The notes: generated from the letters alone by a model not told the origin. A DNA stretch of 64,000 nt from Clostridium formicaceticum (GCF_001854185.1 NZ_CP017603.1:3038001-3102000), one strand, 5' to 3'. Positions 49,381-57,594 are shown, counted from the stretch's first letter. Program-made: numbers and translations.

Positions 49381-49514
49381 GTGCAAAATTTTGCACAATG
49401 TTTAAAAAATGAAACTTGGTGGTTACCCTAGGGAAAATTTTCCACAGGGTGATAAGGAGTAGCAGGTGCAAACAATTTAAGTTTTGCTTCTGGAAAATTT
49501 TCCATAAGCGAAAA
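49381..49514. repeat. set of AAAATTTT-cored palindromes
   Basis: GTGCAAAATTTTGCAC (49381-49396), GGGAAAATTTTCC in arms ACCCT/AGGGT (49425-49450), and TGGAAAATTTTCCA in arms TTTTGCTT/AAGCGAAAA (49482-49514). All share an AAAATTTT core, while the outer arms differ between units. Confidence 0.7.
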
Positions 49515-49645
49515 ATCCGTTGGTTATCGTTATCACTGAAAATGATAGCAAGGTTCAAATCGACCCTAACAAATAACACTACAAATCCTGTGTTTATCAA
49601 TTTTCAAAAAATTGGTAGGTAGAGGATTATTAGTGTTGTTTATTT

Positions 49646-49675
49646 ATAGGGTTGGAAGATTTCGGCAAACCCTAT
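49646..49675 (+). repeat. loop-sharing hairpin 1
   Basis: Arms ATAGGGTT/AACCCTAT (eight perfect pairs) around the 14-base loop GGAAGATTTCGGCA. Confidence 0.75.
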
Positions 49676-49690
49676 CCTAAAAATAACAAA

Positions 49691-49724
49691 GAACAGTTGT
49701 TGCCGAAATCGTCCACAACAGTTG
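49691..49724 (-). repeat. loop-sharing hairpin 2 (opposite strand)
   Basis: Read on the minus strand: arms CAACTGTTGT/ACAACTGTTC (eight of ten pairs) around GGACGATTTCGGCA, which differs from the loop of hairpin 1 by one base. Confidence 0.7.
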
Positions 49725-49753
49725 AAAATTAGAGGATTATTAGTGATGATTTT

Positions 49754-49783
49754 ATCGGTGTGGAAGATTTCTGCAACTCCGAT
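49754..49783 (+). repeat. loop-sharing hairpin 3
   Basis: Arms ATCGGTGT/AACTCCGAT (seven of eight pairs) around GGAAGATTTCTGC; the loop matches hairpin 1 except for one base, the arms are different but still pair. Confidence 0.75.
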
Positions 49784-49984
49784 TATTAGTGGCGTAAAAA
49801 TTCTACCTCGGATTTCTCCGATAAACAGATAGACGAAATTTAGTCCTCCTGATTTTAGCATGTGCGATAATCGCATACCCTTCTCAACATACAATACATA
49901 ATAATCTATCTACACCAGAAAGGTACAATTTTTAAATTTTGCAGCGTTGCAAAATTCGGCATTGATAAACTAATCCAACTTGCA

Positions 49985-50008
49985 AAGAAAAAAGCCCATT
50001 AAGGGCTT
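49985..50008 (-). terminator. minus-strand terminator, end of a possible small RNA
   Basis: On the minus strand AAGCCC-TTAAT-GGGCTT followed by TTTTCTTT. No coding gene lies upstream on that strand; a promoter-like TTGCTA-18-TATTAT reading left is near 50108-50137, which would give an RNA of about 110 bases. Confidence 0.55.
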
Positions 50009-50156
50009 AATGACTTACGTTTTATATTATATTTAATATTTTAAAACCATTGCTATAACTAAATTGTAGCATAATATATTTAAAATTTAAAGAGTTATAT
50101 AATATAAAAATATATTATATAATAGCAATCAAATAGAAGAAGTAGGAGAGGATAAA

Positions 50157-50840
50157 ATGGAGTTAATATTAAATGACACTAACATTTTTGATGAAGACAT
50201 AGATATTAAATTAAGAGAATTATTAGATCAAAACAAAGATAAAATTGACACATCCAAATTTTTTGAAGTAAATATAATTTTCAATAAGAATGCGGTTGAT
50301 TTTGCAAAACTTGTTGAAGAAGGGATTCTCAATAAAAGAGAAAGATCTAAAAATATTCAAGAAAACTATAGTAAAAAGTTAAGGATACAATTAGAAGAGA
50401 TAGAAAAAGTATTGGAGTCAGTTAAGATAGTTATAAATAAATTACATTTAACAGGCGACGATTTTTCAACAAACGAACGAATAATAAAGGTTAAATTAGA
50501 AGAAAAATCAAAAAAACAAGAGATGAGAGTAACTGTTGTTACACCAGATTTACAATATATATTAAACGTTCTGGGTGATTATGCTTCAAAAGAACTTAGT
50601 GAAATATTTTGTAAACTTTATTATGATATCTTACATGAGAATATGGATTTGTTGATAGAAATAGTTGGATGTGAACCGACAAAAAATTTAAAAGAAATTT
50701 TCCATAGTTTTGCAATGCAGTATAAAAAATTTATTTTTAATAAGGCATATATAATTGAAGATTTGCAAAAGAGAGCCATACCTGTTTTTGAAAGGTATGA
50801 AAGTGCTTTTAATAAAGATACAAAATCAGAAAAGTCGTAG
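50157..50840 (+). CDS. unknown protein
   Basis: 227 aa, ATG 50157 after AGGAGAGG. Charged and helical throughout; the middle (about 55-90) is coiled-coil-like (NKRERSKNIQENYSKKLR, IQLEEIEKVLESVK). No membrane segment, no signal peptide, no motif I recognise. It follows the palindromic tract and starts a run of small genes (50909, 51108) up to the terminator at 51503. Confidence 0.65.
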   Translation: MELILNDTNIFDEDIDIKLRELLDQNKDKIDTSKFFEVNIIFNKNAVDFAKLVEEGILNKRERSKNIQENYSKKLRIQLEEIEKVLESVKIVINKLHLTGDDFSTNERIIKVKLEEKSKKQEMRVTVVTPDLQYILNVLGDYASKELSEIFCKLYYDILHENMDLLIEIVGCEPTKNLKEIFHSFAMQYKKFIFNKAYIIEDLQKRAIPVFERYESAFNKDTKSEKS

Positions 50841-50908
50841 TCTATTATTAAAATGCTTAAAATAAATTATTTTGGAAGAGAAATCTAAAGAAAAAGGGGG
50901 AATAGGTT

Positions 50909-51121
50909 ATGCACTATGAACAAGCATTATTAAAGTCATTATTAAATAGAGGATATATAGATCGAGATTGGTACATGAGAGCATTTGAATATATAGAGAA
51001 ACATTATGCTAAAAAGGAGAGAAAAAAGGTGAGGGAGTCAAAAAAAGATGACAGCGGGAGAGAAAATATCATGAAACCAATTGAAGGTTATATGGGGGAG
51101 AATTCAAATGAAAGAAAATGA
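50909..51121 (+). CDS. unknown small basic protein
   Basis: 70 aa, ATG 50909 nine bases after AAAGGGGGAA. Helical start (HYEQALLKSLLNRGYIDRDWYMRAFEYIEKHYAKKE), then a very basic part. The size and N-terminal pattern (LLxxGYIdrdwY) recall small SHOCT-like or conjugative-element proteins of Firmicutes, but I cannot name it. Overlaps the next gene by 14 bases. Confidence 0.6.
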   Translation: MHYEQALLKSLLNRGYIDRDWYMRAFEYIEKHYAKKERKKVRESKKDDSGRENIMKPIEGYMGENSNERK

Positions 51122-51425
51122 TAATACTGTAGATTTTGACCCAATTGCCTTAGAACGATTTAAAAATTCTATCAATAATAGATATAGAAAAATATTTGGT
51201 TGCCTAGAAGATGACTATGAAACTATCGCAGAAATACTAGGGGTTCCCTTATCTAAAAATAAGAAGAAGTTAAAAGAAGATATAGTAAATAAATTTATGG
51301 AAAAATTTGTTTGGGATATGGCTTTTTCTACTAGAAAAGAGAAAGAAAAAATTACAAATGAAATCACTAATAATATCCATAGAATTATAAATAGACTAGA
51401 AAAGGAACTAGAGAATAGTAAGTAA
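51108..51425 (+). CDS. unknown small protein
   Basis: 105 aa when started at ATG 51108 (GGGGGAG upstream, inside the previous gene); the frame is open back to 51081. Helical and charged; a middle part DDYETIAEILGVPLSKNKKKLKEDIVNKF could be a DNA-binding helix pair, not certain. Coupled with the preceding gene. Confidence 0.6.
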   Translation: MKENDNTVDFDPIALERFKNSINNRYRKIFGCLEDDYETIAEILGVPLSKNKKKLKEDIVNKFMEKFVWDMAFSTRKEKEKITNEITNNIHRIINRLEKELENSK

Positions 51426-51502
51426 CTAATATTTATAACACAAAGATATAATATTGCATCACACCATCTAAGGGCATTGACAGAGTAGCATAGGGGATAA
51501 TC

Positions 51503-51533
51503 AAAGAGGACTGTTCTAGTCCTCTTTTTTCTT
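51503..51533 (+). terminator. terminator ending the small-gene run
   Basis: Ten-base stem AAAGAGGACT (51503-51512) with AGTCCTCTTT (51518-51527), five-base loop and TTTCTTTT. The convergent repressor gene ends inside it, so it may serve both strands. Confidence 0.85.
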
Positions 51534-51722
51534 TTGAATAACTAATTCATAACCGATTGCATCTAATATTCTCTCTACATCCATTAATCTAATTGTTTCT
51601 CTATTAATTTTACCTATAACATTTTGTTGGCTTTCCCCTAATTTTTCTGCAATTTCCTTAGTTCCTGTTTCCTCATCAATCATTATTTTTTTAATAGTTT
51701 TAGAAAAATTTTCATATAACAT
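51516..51722 (-). CDS. small HTH repressor
   Basis: 68 aa when started at the ATG whose first base is 51722 (AAAGGA nine bases upstream on the minus strand); the frame continues back to a TTG at 51755. HTH of the Xre/Cro type: GTKEIAEKLGESQQNVIGKINRETIRLMDVERILDAIGYEL. It is the only minus-strand gene in this part, with a divergent promoter pair towards 51874, the classic layout of a phage- or ICE-type repressor switch. Confidence 0.75.
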   Translation of the reverse strand: MLYENFSKTIKKIMIDEETGTKEIAEKLGESQQNVIGKINRETIRLMDVERILDAIGYELVIQKKKED

Positions 51723-51757
51723 TTCAATCATCATCCTTTCTGTAATTTCCTTCAATT

Positions 51758-51786
51758 AGTATAACAATTAATTTATAAATAATCAA
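51758..51786 (-). promoter_or_regulatory. promoter of the HTH repressor gene
   Basis: On the minus strand TTGATT (51786-51781), 17-base spacer, TATACT (51763-51758). Confidence 0.65.
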
Positions 51787-51804
51787 TAGATTTAAAATTA
51801 ACCA

Positions 51805-51833
51805 TTGACTTTATTAACTAATTAGTTTATAAT
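51805..51833 (+). promoter_or_regulatory. divergent promoter with palindrome between the boxes
   Basis: TTGACT (51805-51810), 17-base spacer, TATAAT (51828-51833). The perfect palindrome AACTAATTAGTT (51816-51827) fills most of the spacer and is a candidate operator for the divergent HTH repressor. Confidence 0.7.
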
Positions 51834-51873
51834 TAATTATATAGTAAATAATAAATTTGTAGGAGGTAAGCAA

Positions 51874-52134
51874 ATGAAAAAAATCTTTATTAAATCAAGC
51901 ATCGACAGCGAAAGATTTAGACAAGATGAATTCACAACAGGAGATACACCAAAACAAGGCTTTAAATTAGCCAGTATAGATGATCTAATCAATGATCTGT
52001 GTCTAGGCGGTGAACCAATACTAGGATTAATAGAAGTCAAAGAAGGGGTATATACATGGGATGCTATAGAGATACCAGAGGACAGTAAATTGGGCTTAGA
52101 TGTAGAGATAGAGTATAGTTACATACCGTTGTAA
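51874..52134 (+). CDS. unknown small acidic protein
   Basis: 86 aa, ATG 51874 behind TAGGAGGTAAGC. Acidic, no membrane helix; RFRQDEFTTGDTPKQGFKLASIDDLINDLCLGG, then a beta-rich end. First gene on the divergent, presumably repressed, transcript. I do not recognise a family. Confidence 0.65.
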   Translation: MKKIFIKSSIDSERFRQDEFTTGDTPKQGFKLASIDDLINDLCLGGEPILGLIEVKEGVYTWDAIEIPEDSKLGLDVEIEYSYIPL

Positions 52135-52153
52135 TTAAAAGGGGGGAATCTAA

Positions 52154-52303
52154 TTGAATAAAGGCGGTTTTTCATGGAAAAGGTTTCTAGGAATTACTAA
52201 GTATAAGCGTAAAATATCTAAGGCGACAGGGGTTCCACTAACGAAATCTGGGAGAGAACAGAAGTTAGGAAGAATTATTATTAACCTTTTGAAGGGGAAA
52301 TAA
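52154..52303 (+). CDS. small basic protein, TTG start
   Basis: 49 aa from TTG 52154, eight bases after GGGGGG. The protein is very basic: it starts MNKGGFSWKRFLGITKYK and ends with GREQKLGRIIINLLKGK. The pattern GGFSWKRFLGI...K..ISR/KATGVPLTKSGR is one I have seen in Firmicutes phage and ICE proteins of about 45-50 aa; its function is unknown. Too short for most gene callers. Confidence 0.6.
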   Translation: MNKGGFSWKRFLGITKYKRKISKATGVPLTKSGREQKLGRIIINLLKGK

Positions 52304-52304
52304 A

Positions 52305-52336
52305 AAAGGGCTGCCTTAATAGGTAGTCTTTAACTT
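52305..52336 (+). terminator. possible terminator after the small basic protein
   Basis: Eleven-pair stem with three G-U pairs (AAGGGCTGCCT, 52306-52316, with AGGTAGTCTTT, 52321-52331) and loop TAAT. The T-run behind it is poor. Confidence 0.4.
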
Positions 52337-52869
52337 TCTAAAACAAGTAGATAGAAAAGATTTTAGTTTTAGTGAAAAAATGGAATGGGCAGAAAAATTA
52401 AAGGAAGAGTATAGTAAGATTGCTAAAGAGAATTCATTATCTAATCTCAACAATCAAAAATCCGATGTACAAGATTTTGTACCTCGAGGGAAAACAGATG
52501 ATGCAGTTGCTAATGAAGTGGGTTTTGGAAACAGAGAGACGTATCGTCAAGCCAAATTTATAGCTGAAAACGCAGATGAAGAAATGATTAAGCAACTTGA
52601 GGGAAATTGTAGGTAGAGCATATACTGATTTAGGCAGGGAGTTAAAGGAAGCACAGGATAAGTTGGCACAACATGGATATGGGTGTTTTGGAGAGTGGTT
52701 GGAATCAATTGGATTTAAACAAAGAAATGCCTATAGGTTAATTGAGAGATATGAAAAATTGATCTTGCCAAATTGGCACAATCGAGAATTGCTAGAAGAC
52801 CTCCCAGTATCACTCACATACGAAATATCTAAACCCTCCGCAGATCAAGAATTAAAGCAAAAGGTGTAG
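52323..52869 (+). pseudogene. remnant of ParB-like and DUF3102-like sequence, frame broken
   Basis: Frame 3 is open from 52323 to 52616 with DRKDFSFSEKMEWAEKLKEEY and then GKTDDAVANEVGFGNRETYRQAKF, AENADEEMIKQL, which match the middle of ParB-type proteins; the nuclease-like N-terminal part is missing. Frame 1 then carries on (52597-52869) with GRAYTDLGRELKEAQDKLAQHG and FGEWLESIGFKQRNAYRLI, a DUF3102-like text. Neither half is whole, and no start with a ribosome site is seen, so deletion and frame loss are likely. Confidence 0.6.
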
Positions 52870-53406
52870 ATATTAGGTAACTCATATCTACACCAAATTC
52901 GACTTAAATGCCATTCTAAGCCATTTTATATTTACACTAGACCTAGTATACCTCCACATTCAACACAGGGCAAATATGAGCATCATTTTAGACGATAATT
53001 TTAAGAAATGGCTATTTTTCAACGTTTATAGGGATTTACAGAATGTAGTGTTTGCAAGGTGTGTAGGGTTTGGGGTTTTGTGTGTGGTGAAACAGAGAAA
53101 AGATTATCAGAGTTATCATAATGATAAGACTGCATTATCACAAGAAGATATAGCAAAGCAATCAGTGCAAGATCGTACCACAATAAAAAAATAGAAATAG
53201 AGTTGACAAAAAAAGCCAAACATGTTATATTAAAAGCAGTAGCTTTTTACTAATTTTGATTACACGAAGCTAGACCTCTGAAATAAGAGGTTAAAAAAAT
53301 TATACTATAGATAATGTTCATTGTCAATATGAAAAATGAAATTATTTAAAAATATTTTTTAGAGAGAGCGGGAGAGAGAAAATAAAAACAATTTAGGAGG
53401 AGAAAA
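52870..53406 (+). other. gap with remnant sequence, a good promoter and small hairpins
   Basis: No whole gene. A 72-codon frame (52976-53194) ends in ALSQEDIAKQSVQDRTTIKK, an HTH-like scrap that may belong to the same decayed genes. TTGACA (53203-53208), 17-base spacer, TATATT (53226-53231) form a strong promoter for the gene at 53407. Right after it AAAAGC-AGTA-GCTTTTT and ACCTCT-GAAATA-AGAGGT could be an attenuator in the leader. Confidence 0.55.
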
Positions 53407-54294
53407 ATGAAAAGACAAGAGTTGTTAGAAAAATTGCTAAAGAAGGAATTAGAAGGATTGAGAAAGGTTTGTTTTAAATATCAGCGAAGACCTTTTCTGA
53501 GAAATAAAGTTATGATAGTTGAGGGTGATCTAAGAGATTTAAATGCACATGGTTTGTATGAGCAAGTTGATGTTAAAGATAAAATTCGTTACACTCACAA
53601 AATTACTATAGATTCAAGGGTTATAGATGAATTGGTCAATTATAAATACAATAAGTGGGATGCCTACGCAGGTATCAACAAGAGTTACTATAAACAAAAA
53701 CTAAGACAAGTAATCCGTCATGAATTGACGCATGGCATGGTCGCAGAATACTACCAAACTTTTTCAGACATATTAGGTACGAATTGCGATGCAAGTCCAA
53801 TATTTTTGAGTATGTTACATTTCTGCAAAGGTATAAGTCATCATCAATGCACTAGATCATTTAGAAAAAGTAAAATATTTGAAGATATAAAAGACATAAA
53901 GGAATTTTCTAAGCTAGATAGGTACTTAACCGAATTGATATTTAAATATCAGGACATCGCTGAAGATTTAAAGATGATTAAATTAAACGATAAAGATATT
54001 GTAAACAATACTTTTGCTTTTAGTCCTCGAAATGCAGGTTTAGAAGCTGCTCACGCATGGACGGATAATATTGTTGCAAATGTAGAAGGAAGAGTTAAAG
54101 AACTTGTTAATCAATCTAGTTGTTTCTATATCGGTTGCAATATTACACCAGATATGATTAAAAATTTAATCGATAGAAAAGTAAGATATGGACAATTTGA
54201 AGAACAGAAGCAAGGTTATTATCTTGTTGCAGAAGGCAAGGCTGTAGAAGTTGATCGGATAGAGTATTACAAGTTTAAGAGTAAGATTGCTTAG
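53407..54294 (+). CDS. HELTH metalloprotease-like protein (SprT-like)
   Basis: 295 aa, ATG 53407 after TTAGGAGGAG. H105-E-L-T-H109 in QVIRHELTHGMVAEYY is a zincin metal site. Behind it, NCDASPIFLSMLHFCKGISHHQC (about 128-150) has the Cys/His spacing that in SprT-like proteins follows the helix. The C-terminal 130 residues are unique. In mobile elements SprT-like proteins may clear protein from DNA or act in replication; the role here is unknown. No signal peptide, so it acts in the cytoplasm. A CTTAGAGAG/CTCTCTAAG inverted repeat covers its stop. Confidence 0.65.
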   Translation: MKRQELLEKLLKKELEGLRKVCFKYQRRPFLRNKVMIVEGDLRDLNAHGLYEQVDVKDKIRYTHKITIDSRVIDELVNYKYNKWDAYAGINKSYYKQKLRQVIRHELTHGMVAEYYQTFSDILGTNCDASPIFLSMLHFCKGISHHQCTRSFRKSKIFEDIKDIKEFSKLDRYLTELIFKYQDIAEDLKMIKLNDKDIVNNTFAFSPRNAGLEAAHAWTDNIVANVEGRVKELVNQSSCFYIGCNITPDMIKNLIDRKVRYGQFEEQKQGYYLVAEGKAVEVDRIEYYKFKSKIA

Positions 54295-54376
54295 AGAGTT
54301 TAACTCTCTAAGCTTATTAGTTTAACTCGGAGGTGAAGCTCCCTTGAGATTTTTTAAAAGATAGGAGGTTGGTTCG

Positions 54377-54562
54377 ATGAAACATTATGGAAAAGGATAT
54401 GTGTTTATATATAATCCTCAACAAAAAGATTTTTATATATCAGAAGGATGTAAATTGATTGATTCTGACATCCATAGAACTACAAAAAAACAATTTTGGG
54501 TATTTGAATTTGATGATACAGAGAAAGCATATTCAAAGTGGTGTACGAGAAAAGTCAGCTAA
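54377..54562 (+). CDS. unknown small protein
   Basis: 61 aa, ATG 54377 behind ATAGGAGGTTGG. Aromatic-rich, beta-like: YGKGYVFIYNPQQKDFYI, KKQFWVFEFDDTEKAYSKW. No family recognised. It lies 29 bases before the helicase-like gene and is probably on the same message. Confidence 0.6.
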   Translation: MKHYGKGYVFIYNPQQKDFYISEGCKLIDSDIHRTTKKQFWVFEFDDTEKAYSKWCTRKVS

Positions 54563-56010
54563 AATTATAGGATGAAGGAAGAGGGAATAGGATGAAGATT
54601 ATCGATGAAAAGGTTAGAGAGATACAAACTCAACACATTAAAGATGTGATTACTAAAAAAGAATATTGGAAAGCAGATAAATTTCGTGTTCTTAACAATG
54701 AAGCGGGATTCGGGAAAAGTTATATAAGCTATGAAGCTATCGCAGATATAGCATTAGAAGGTTATAGAGTAGTGTATGTTCAAAAATTTGCTAATGAGAA
54801 TACAGAGGAGCAGGACGCAAAAAAGCTAAAGAAAACCGTAAAAGCAATTGAAGGTTGGGCTTGGGGCAATGAAATAGTAAACTATTTAGCTTCAGACAAT
54901 AAAAAAGACCATAATAAAATAATTAAAGAACATTCAGTAATCTGCATCACTCATAAAAAATACATGGAGAGTTGTAAAGAAAAGAGTAACTTTATTACGG
55001 ATGCAGATATATTAATTTGTGATGAGTTTATTGATTTATGTAAGGAATTGGAAATTAGTGATAAAGAATTGAAGATACTATCTTCGGCTACAAGTGTATT
55101 TAAGGACTACAGAAAAGAAATACTGCAATTTCATGACTACATCAAAAAAGAAATTGAAGAAAAATATAACACCTATGGCACTACTGAAATGAGTTTTGTT
55201 AATTTGAAACCAAGCAAGAAAATGATGAACATACTTAGTAATTTAGAAACAATGGTTGATAAAAAACATGATCTTGAGGATATTAAAGAAGTACTGTTCA
55301 CATGTAGACAAATATTAACTAGATCATGCTTATATAGTACTAACAATGCATTTATTACCTATGATAATAGATATAATTATTTATTGGCGAAGCAATCAAA
55401 TATAATGCTTGACGCTAATGCAGGTTTTGATGGAAGGTATAGTTTGAATCCAATATTTGAGTTAGACCCTCAATCCAAGGTATTTGACTATACCAGCAGT
55501 AGTATTACGCTATATCAAATAGCTACTACAAAGAATGCTTTAACTAGAACAAAAAATATAGTTAATGATGCTAGAAACTATTTATTAGAAAAGCAAAAGG
55601 TAGGGTTTAATAAAAAACCAAATTCGTTGATAGTATCTTCTAAAAAAGTAAGAGAAAATTTAAGTTTTACAGACCTTCAACTTGAACAAGATAAGTTGGT
55701 GGAAGGTATTAATTATACGCACTTTGGCTTTATTATAGGAAAAAATGATTGGAAAAATTGTGATGATGTATGGATATTATTTACACCTTATTTTCAGTGG
55801 CACACTTATTTAATTGAATATATGTATTATTCGCCTACGGAAAAATTTAGTGGAAGTGAGAGTTGTAAAATAGAGAGTATTCAAAGGAATGATGGATATG
55901 AAAAGAAATATTGTTTATGATAATCTAAAAATACCCTAATAGAATAGTTGAAAATTCCCCTAGAGGAAATATAAAATAACCCTATGATACTTCATAGGGG
56001 GGCTAAGGGG

Positions 56011-57594
56011 ATGATCAGTTTAGTGGAAAAACAAGAAATAATTCTATCACATTTCAGGGAGGGAAAGTCCCAGTGGGAGATTCATAGGAGAACTGGAATT
56101 GATAGAAAAACCATAAGAAAATATATTAGGGAGTATGAAAAGAAAAAAAGAGATTTACTCAACTCTCAGGAGGAAGATAAGGAACTAATAACAGATATTA
56201 TCTCAGCACCAAAGTATGATAGCAGCAATAGGATTAGAAGAAAGCTAACAGATGAGATAATAGAGAGGATTCACTTTTTCCTCAAGGAAAATGAGATAAA
56301 GAAAGCTACAGGAAGGAGTAAACAACAGAAGAAAAAGATTGATATTTATGAAGCTCTAATTGAAGAAGGTTATGATATAAGCTATCCAACAGTATGTACC
56401 TACATCAGGGAGAATTGTAAGCAAACCAAAGAAGCCTACATAAGACAAGAGTATCATCTAGGGGAAATATGTGAATTTGATTGGGGTTATGTGAATCTTA
56501 TCATAGATGGCAAGCCTAAGACTCTGCAAATGGCAGCCTTCACCAGTGCTAAAGGCAACTATCGTTATGCTAGGTTGTATCATAACCAAAGGATGGAGCA
56601 CTTTCTAGATGTCCATGTGAAGTTTTTTAACCAAATTGAAGGGGTTTATCAAACAGTAGTTTATGACAATATGAAGGTAGCTGTAAAAAGGTTTGTCAGT
56701 AAAACAGAAAAGGAACCTACAGAAGATCTTTTGAAGTTATCCTTGTATTACGGGTTTAGATATAGATTTTGCAATACCTGTAGCGGCAATGAAAAAGGTC
56801 ATGTGGAAAGAAGTATCGAGTACATAAGGAGAAAGGTTTTTGGCAAAAGAGATACCTTTAAAAACCTTGATGAAGCCAATGAATATCTTCAAGAAGTATT
56901 AGTTAAACTGAATAACCGCATAACAGAGTACAACGATGGTAAAAGTCCTAGAGATGTCCTTGAGGAAGAGAAACCATATCTTCTTGAATTAATGCCTAGT
57001 TATGATACCGCTAGAACGGCAGAGCTTAGAGTCAATAAATATTCTGTCATAAGCATTGATGAAAACAAATACTCTGTTCCCGATGATCTAGTAGGTAAGT
57101 TCGTCTTTGTAAAAATATATCCAGAAACAATCTTTGTCTACCATCAAAATAAGCTCATAGCTCAGCATAACAGAAACTATGGTGTTCACACTTGGAATAT
57201 TAAGATAGAGCATTACATAAAAACCATAAAAAAGAAGCCTGGGTCACTTCATTCCAGCACAGCCATGCGACAAATGAACCCCACGCTTCAAACCATATAC
57301 AATAAATATTATACCGAAAATCCTAAGGATTTCATAGACCTTCTTGAATTAATTGGTCAAAAAGGATTAGAAAAAGTTGAGAATATCATTAAAGATTTGG
57401 AAAAGCTCAGTCCCATAGGAGTTAATACAGAGAAGATAAAAATGCTTTGTAACAGAAATGAAGACGAAGGAAAAGTCATTAATCGCGAAAGGACTACTCA
57501 AATAGAAGAACAATCTAAATTAATATTAAGCCATTATGGTAATCTTCTTAAAGGTTCCTGTGTAGCCTTTAAGAAGGAGGCGAAAATCATATGA
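56011..57594 (+). CDS. istA: IS21 family transposase IstA
   Basis: 527 aa when started at ATG 56011, nine bases after GGGGGG; the frame opens at 55984. N-terminal HTH (KSQWEIHRRTGIDRKTIRKYIREY), then the rve DDE core: D in CEFDWGYVNL, D in VVYDNMKVAVKRF, E in NEKGHVERSIEYIRR. C-terminal domain with NKYSVPDDLVGK. Carries out strand transfer; IstB regulates it. Stop overlaps the istB start (ATGA). Confidence 0.95.
   Translation: MISLVEKQEIILSHFREGKSQWEIHRRTGIDRKTIRKYIREYEKKKRDLLNSQEEDKELITDIISAPKYDSSNRIRRKLTDEIIERIHFFLKENEIKKATGRSKQQKKKIDIYEALIEEGYDISYPTVCTYIRENCKQTKEAYIRQEYHLGEICEFDWGYVNLIIDGKPKTLQMAAFTSAKGNYRYARLYHNQRMEHFLDVHVKFFNQIEGVYQTVVYDNMKVAVKRFVSKTEKEPTEDLLKLSLYYGFRYRFCNTCSGNEKGHVERSIEYIRRKVFGKRDTFKNLDEANEYLQEVLVKLNNRITEYNDGKSPRDVLEEEKPYLLELMPSYDTARTAELRVNKYSVISIDENKYSVPDDLVGKFVFVKIYPETIFVYHQNKLIAQHNRNYGVHTWNIKIEHYIKTIKKKPGSLHSSTAMRQMNPTLQTIYNKYYTENPKDFIDLLELIGQKGLEKVENIIKDLEKLSPIGVNTEKIKMLCNRNEDEGKVINRERTTQIEEQSKLILSHYGNLLKGSCVAFKKEAKII

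Larger units (their letters stand above)
49620..49745 (+). repeat. direct repeat TAGAGGATTATTAGTG, two copies plus a partial third
   Basis: Identical 16-mers at 49620-49635 and 49730-49745, 110 bases apart; a partial third (GATTATTAGTG) starts at 49781. Each full copy is followed 10-11 bases later by one of the plus-oriented hairpins, so the repeat unit is 16-mer plus hairpin. Confidence 0.8.
49195..50156. other. palindrome-rich non-coding tract
   Basis: About 960 bases with no supported gene but many inverted repeats: ATAGAC/GTCTAT (49233-49250), TTTAAAC/GTTTAAA around it, a 28-base inverted repeat (49334-49361), GTGCAAAATTTTGCAC (49381-49396), two GGAAAATTTTCC units, CAATTTT/AAAATTG (49598-49614), three loop-sharing hairpins (49646-49783), TCGGATTTCTCCGA (49808), TGCGATAATCGCA (49863-49875) and AATTTTGCA/TGCAAAATT (49935-49956). 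Candidates are a replication origin, recombination sites or a large structured RNA. Confidence 0.6.

Noticed and set aside
49358-49894. Small open frames in the palindromic tract (for example 49416-49622 plus, 49358-49600 minus, 49640-49894 minus)
   Set aside because: They run across inverted repeats, lack good ribosome sites and give no recognisable protein text; similar frames on both strands are expected from palindromes.
51756-51873. Toxin-antitoxin pair formed by the HTH gene and 51874
   Set aside because: They are divergent with separate promoters, and the 51874 product has no toxin-like motif; a repressor switch fits better.
52976-53194. 72-codon frame as a real gene
   Set aside because: The first half has no protein-like character and there is no start signal; only the last 20 residues look like an HTH scrap, so it is described as remnant.
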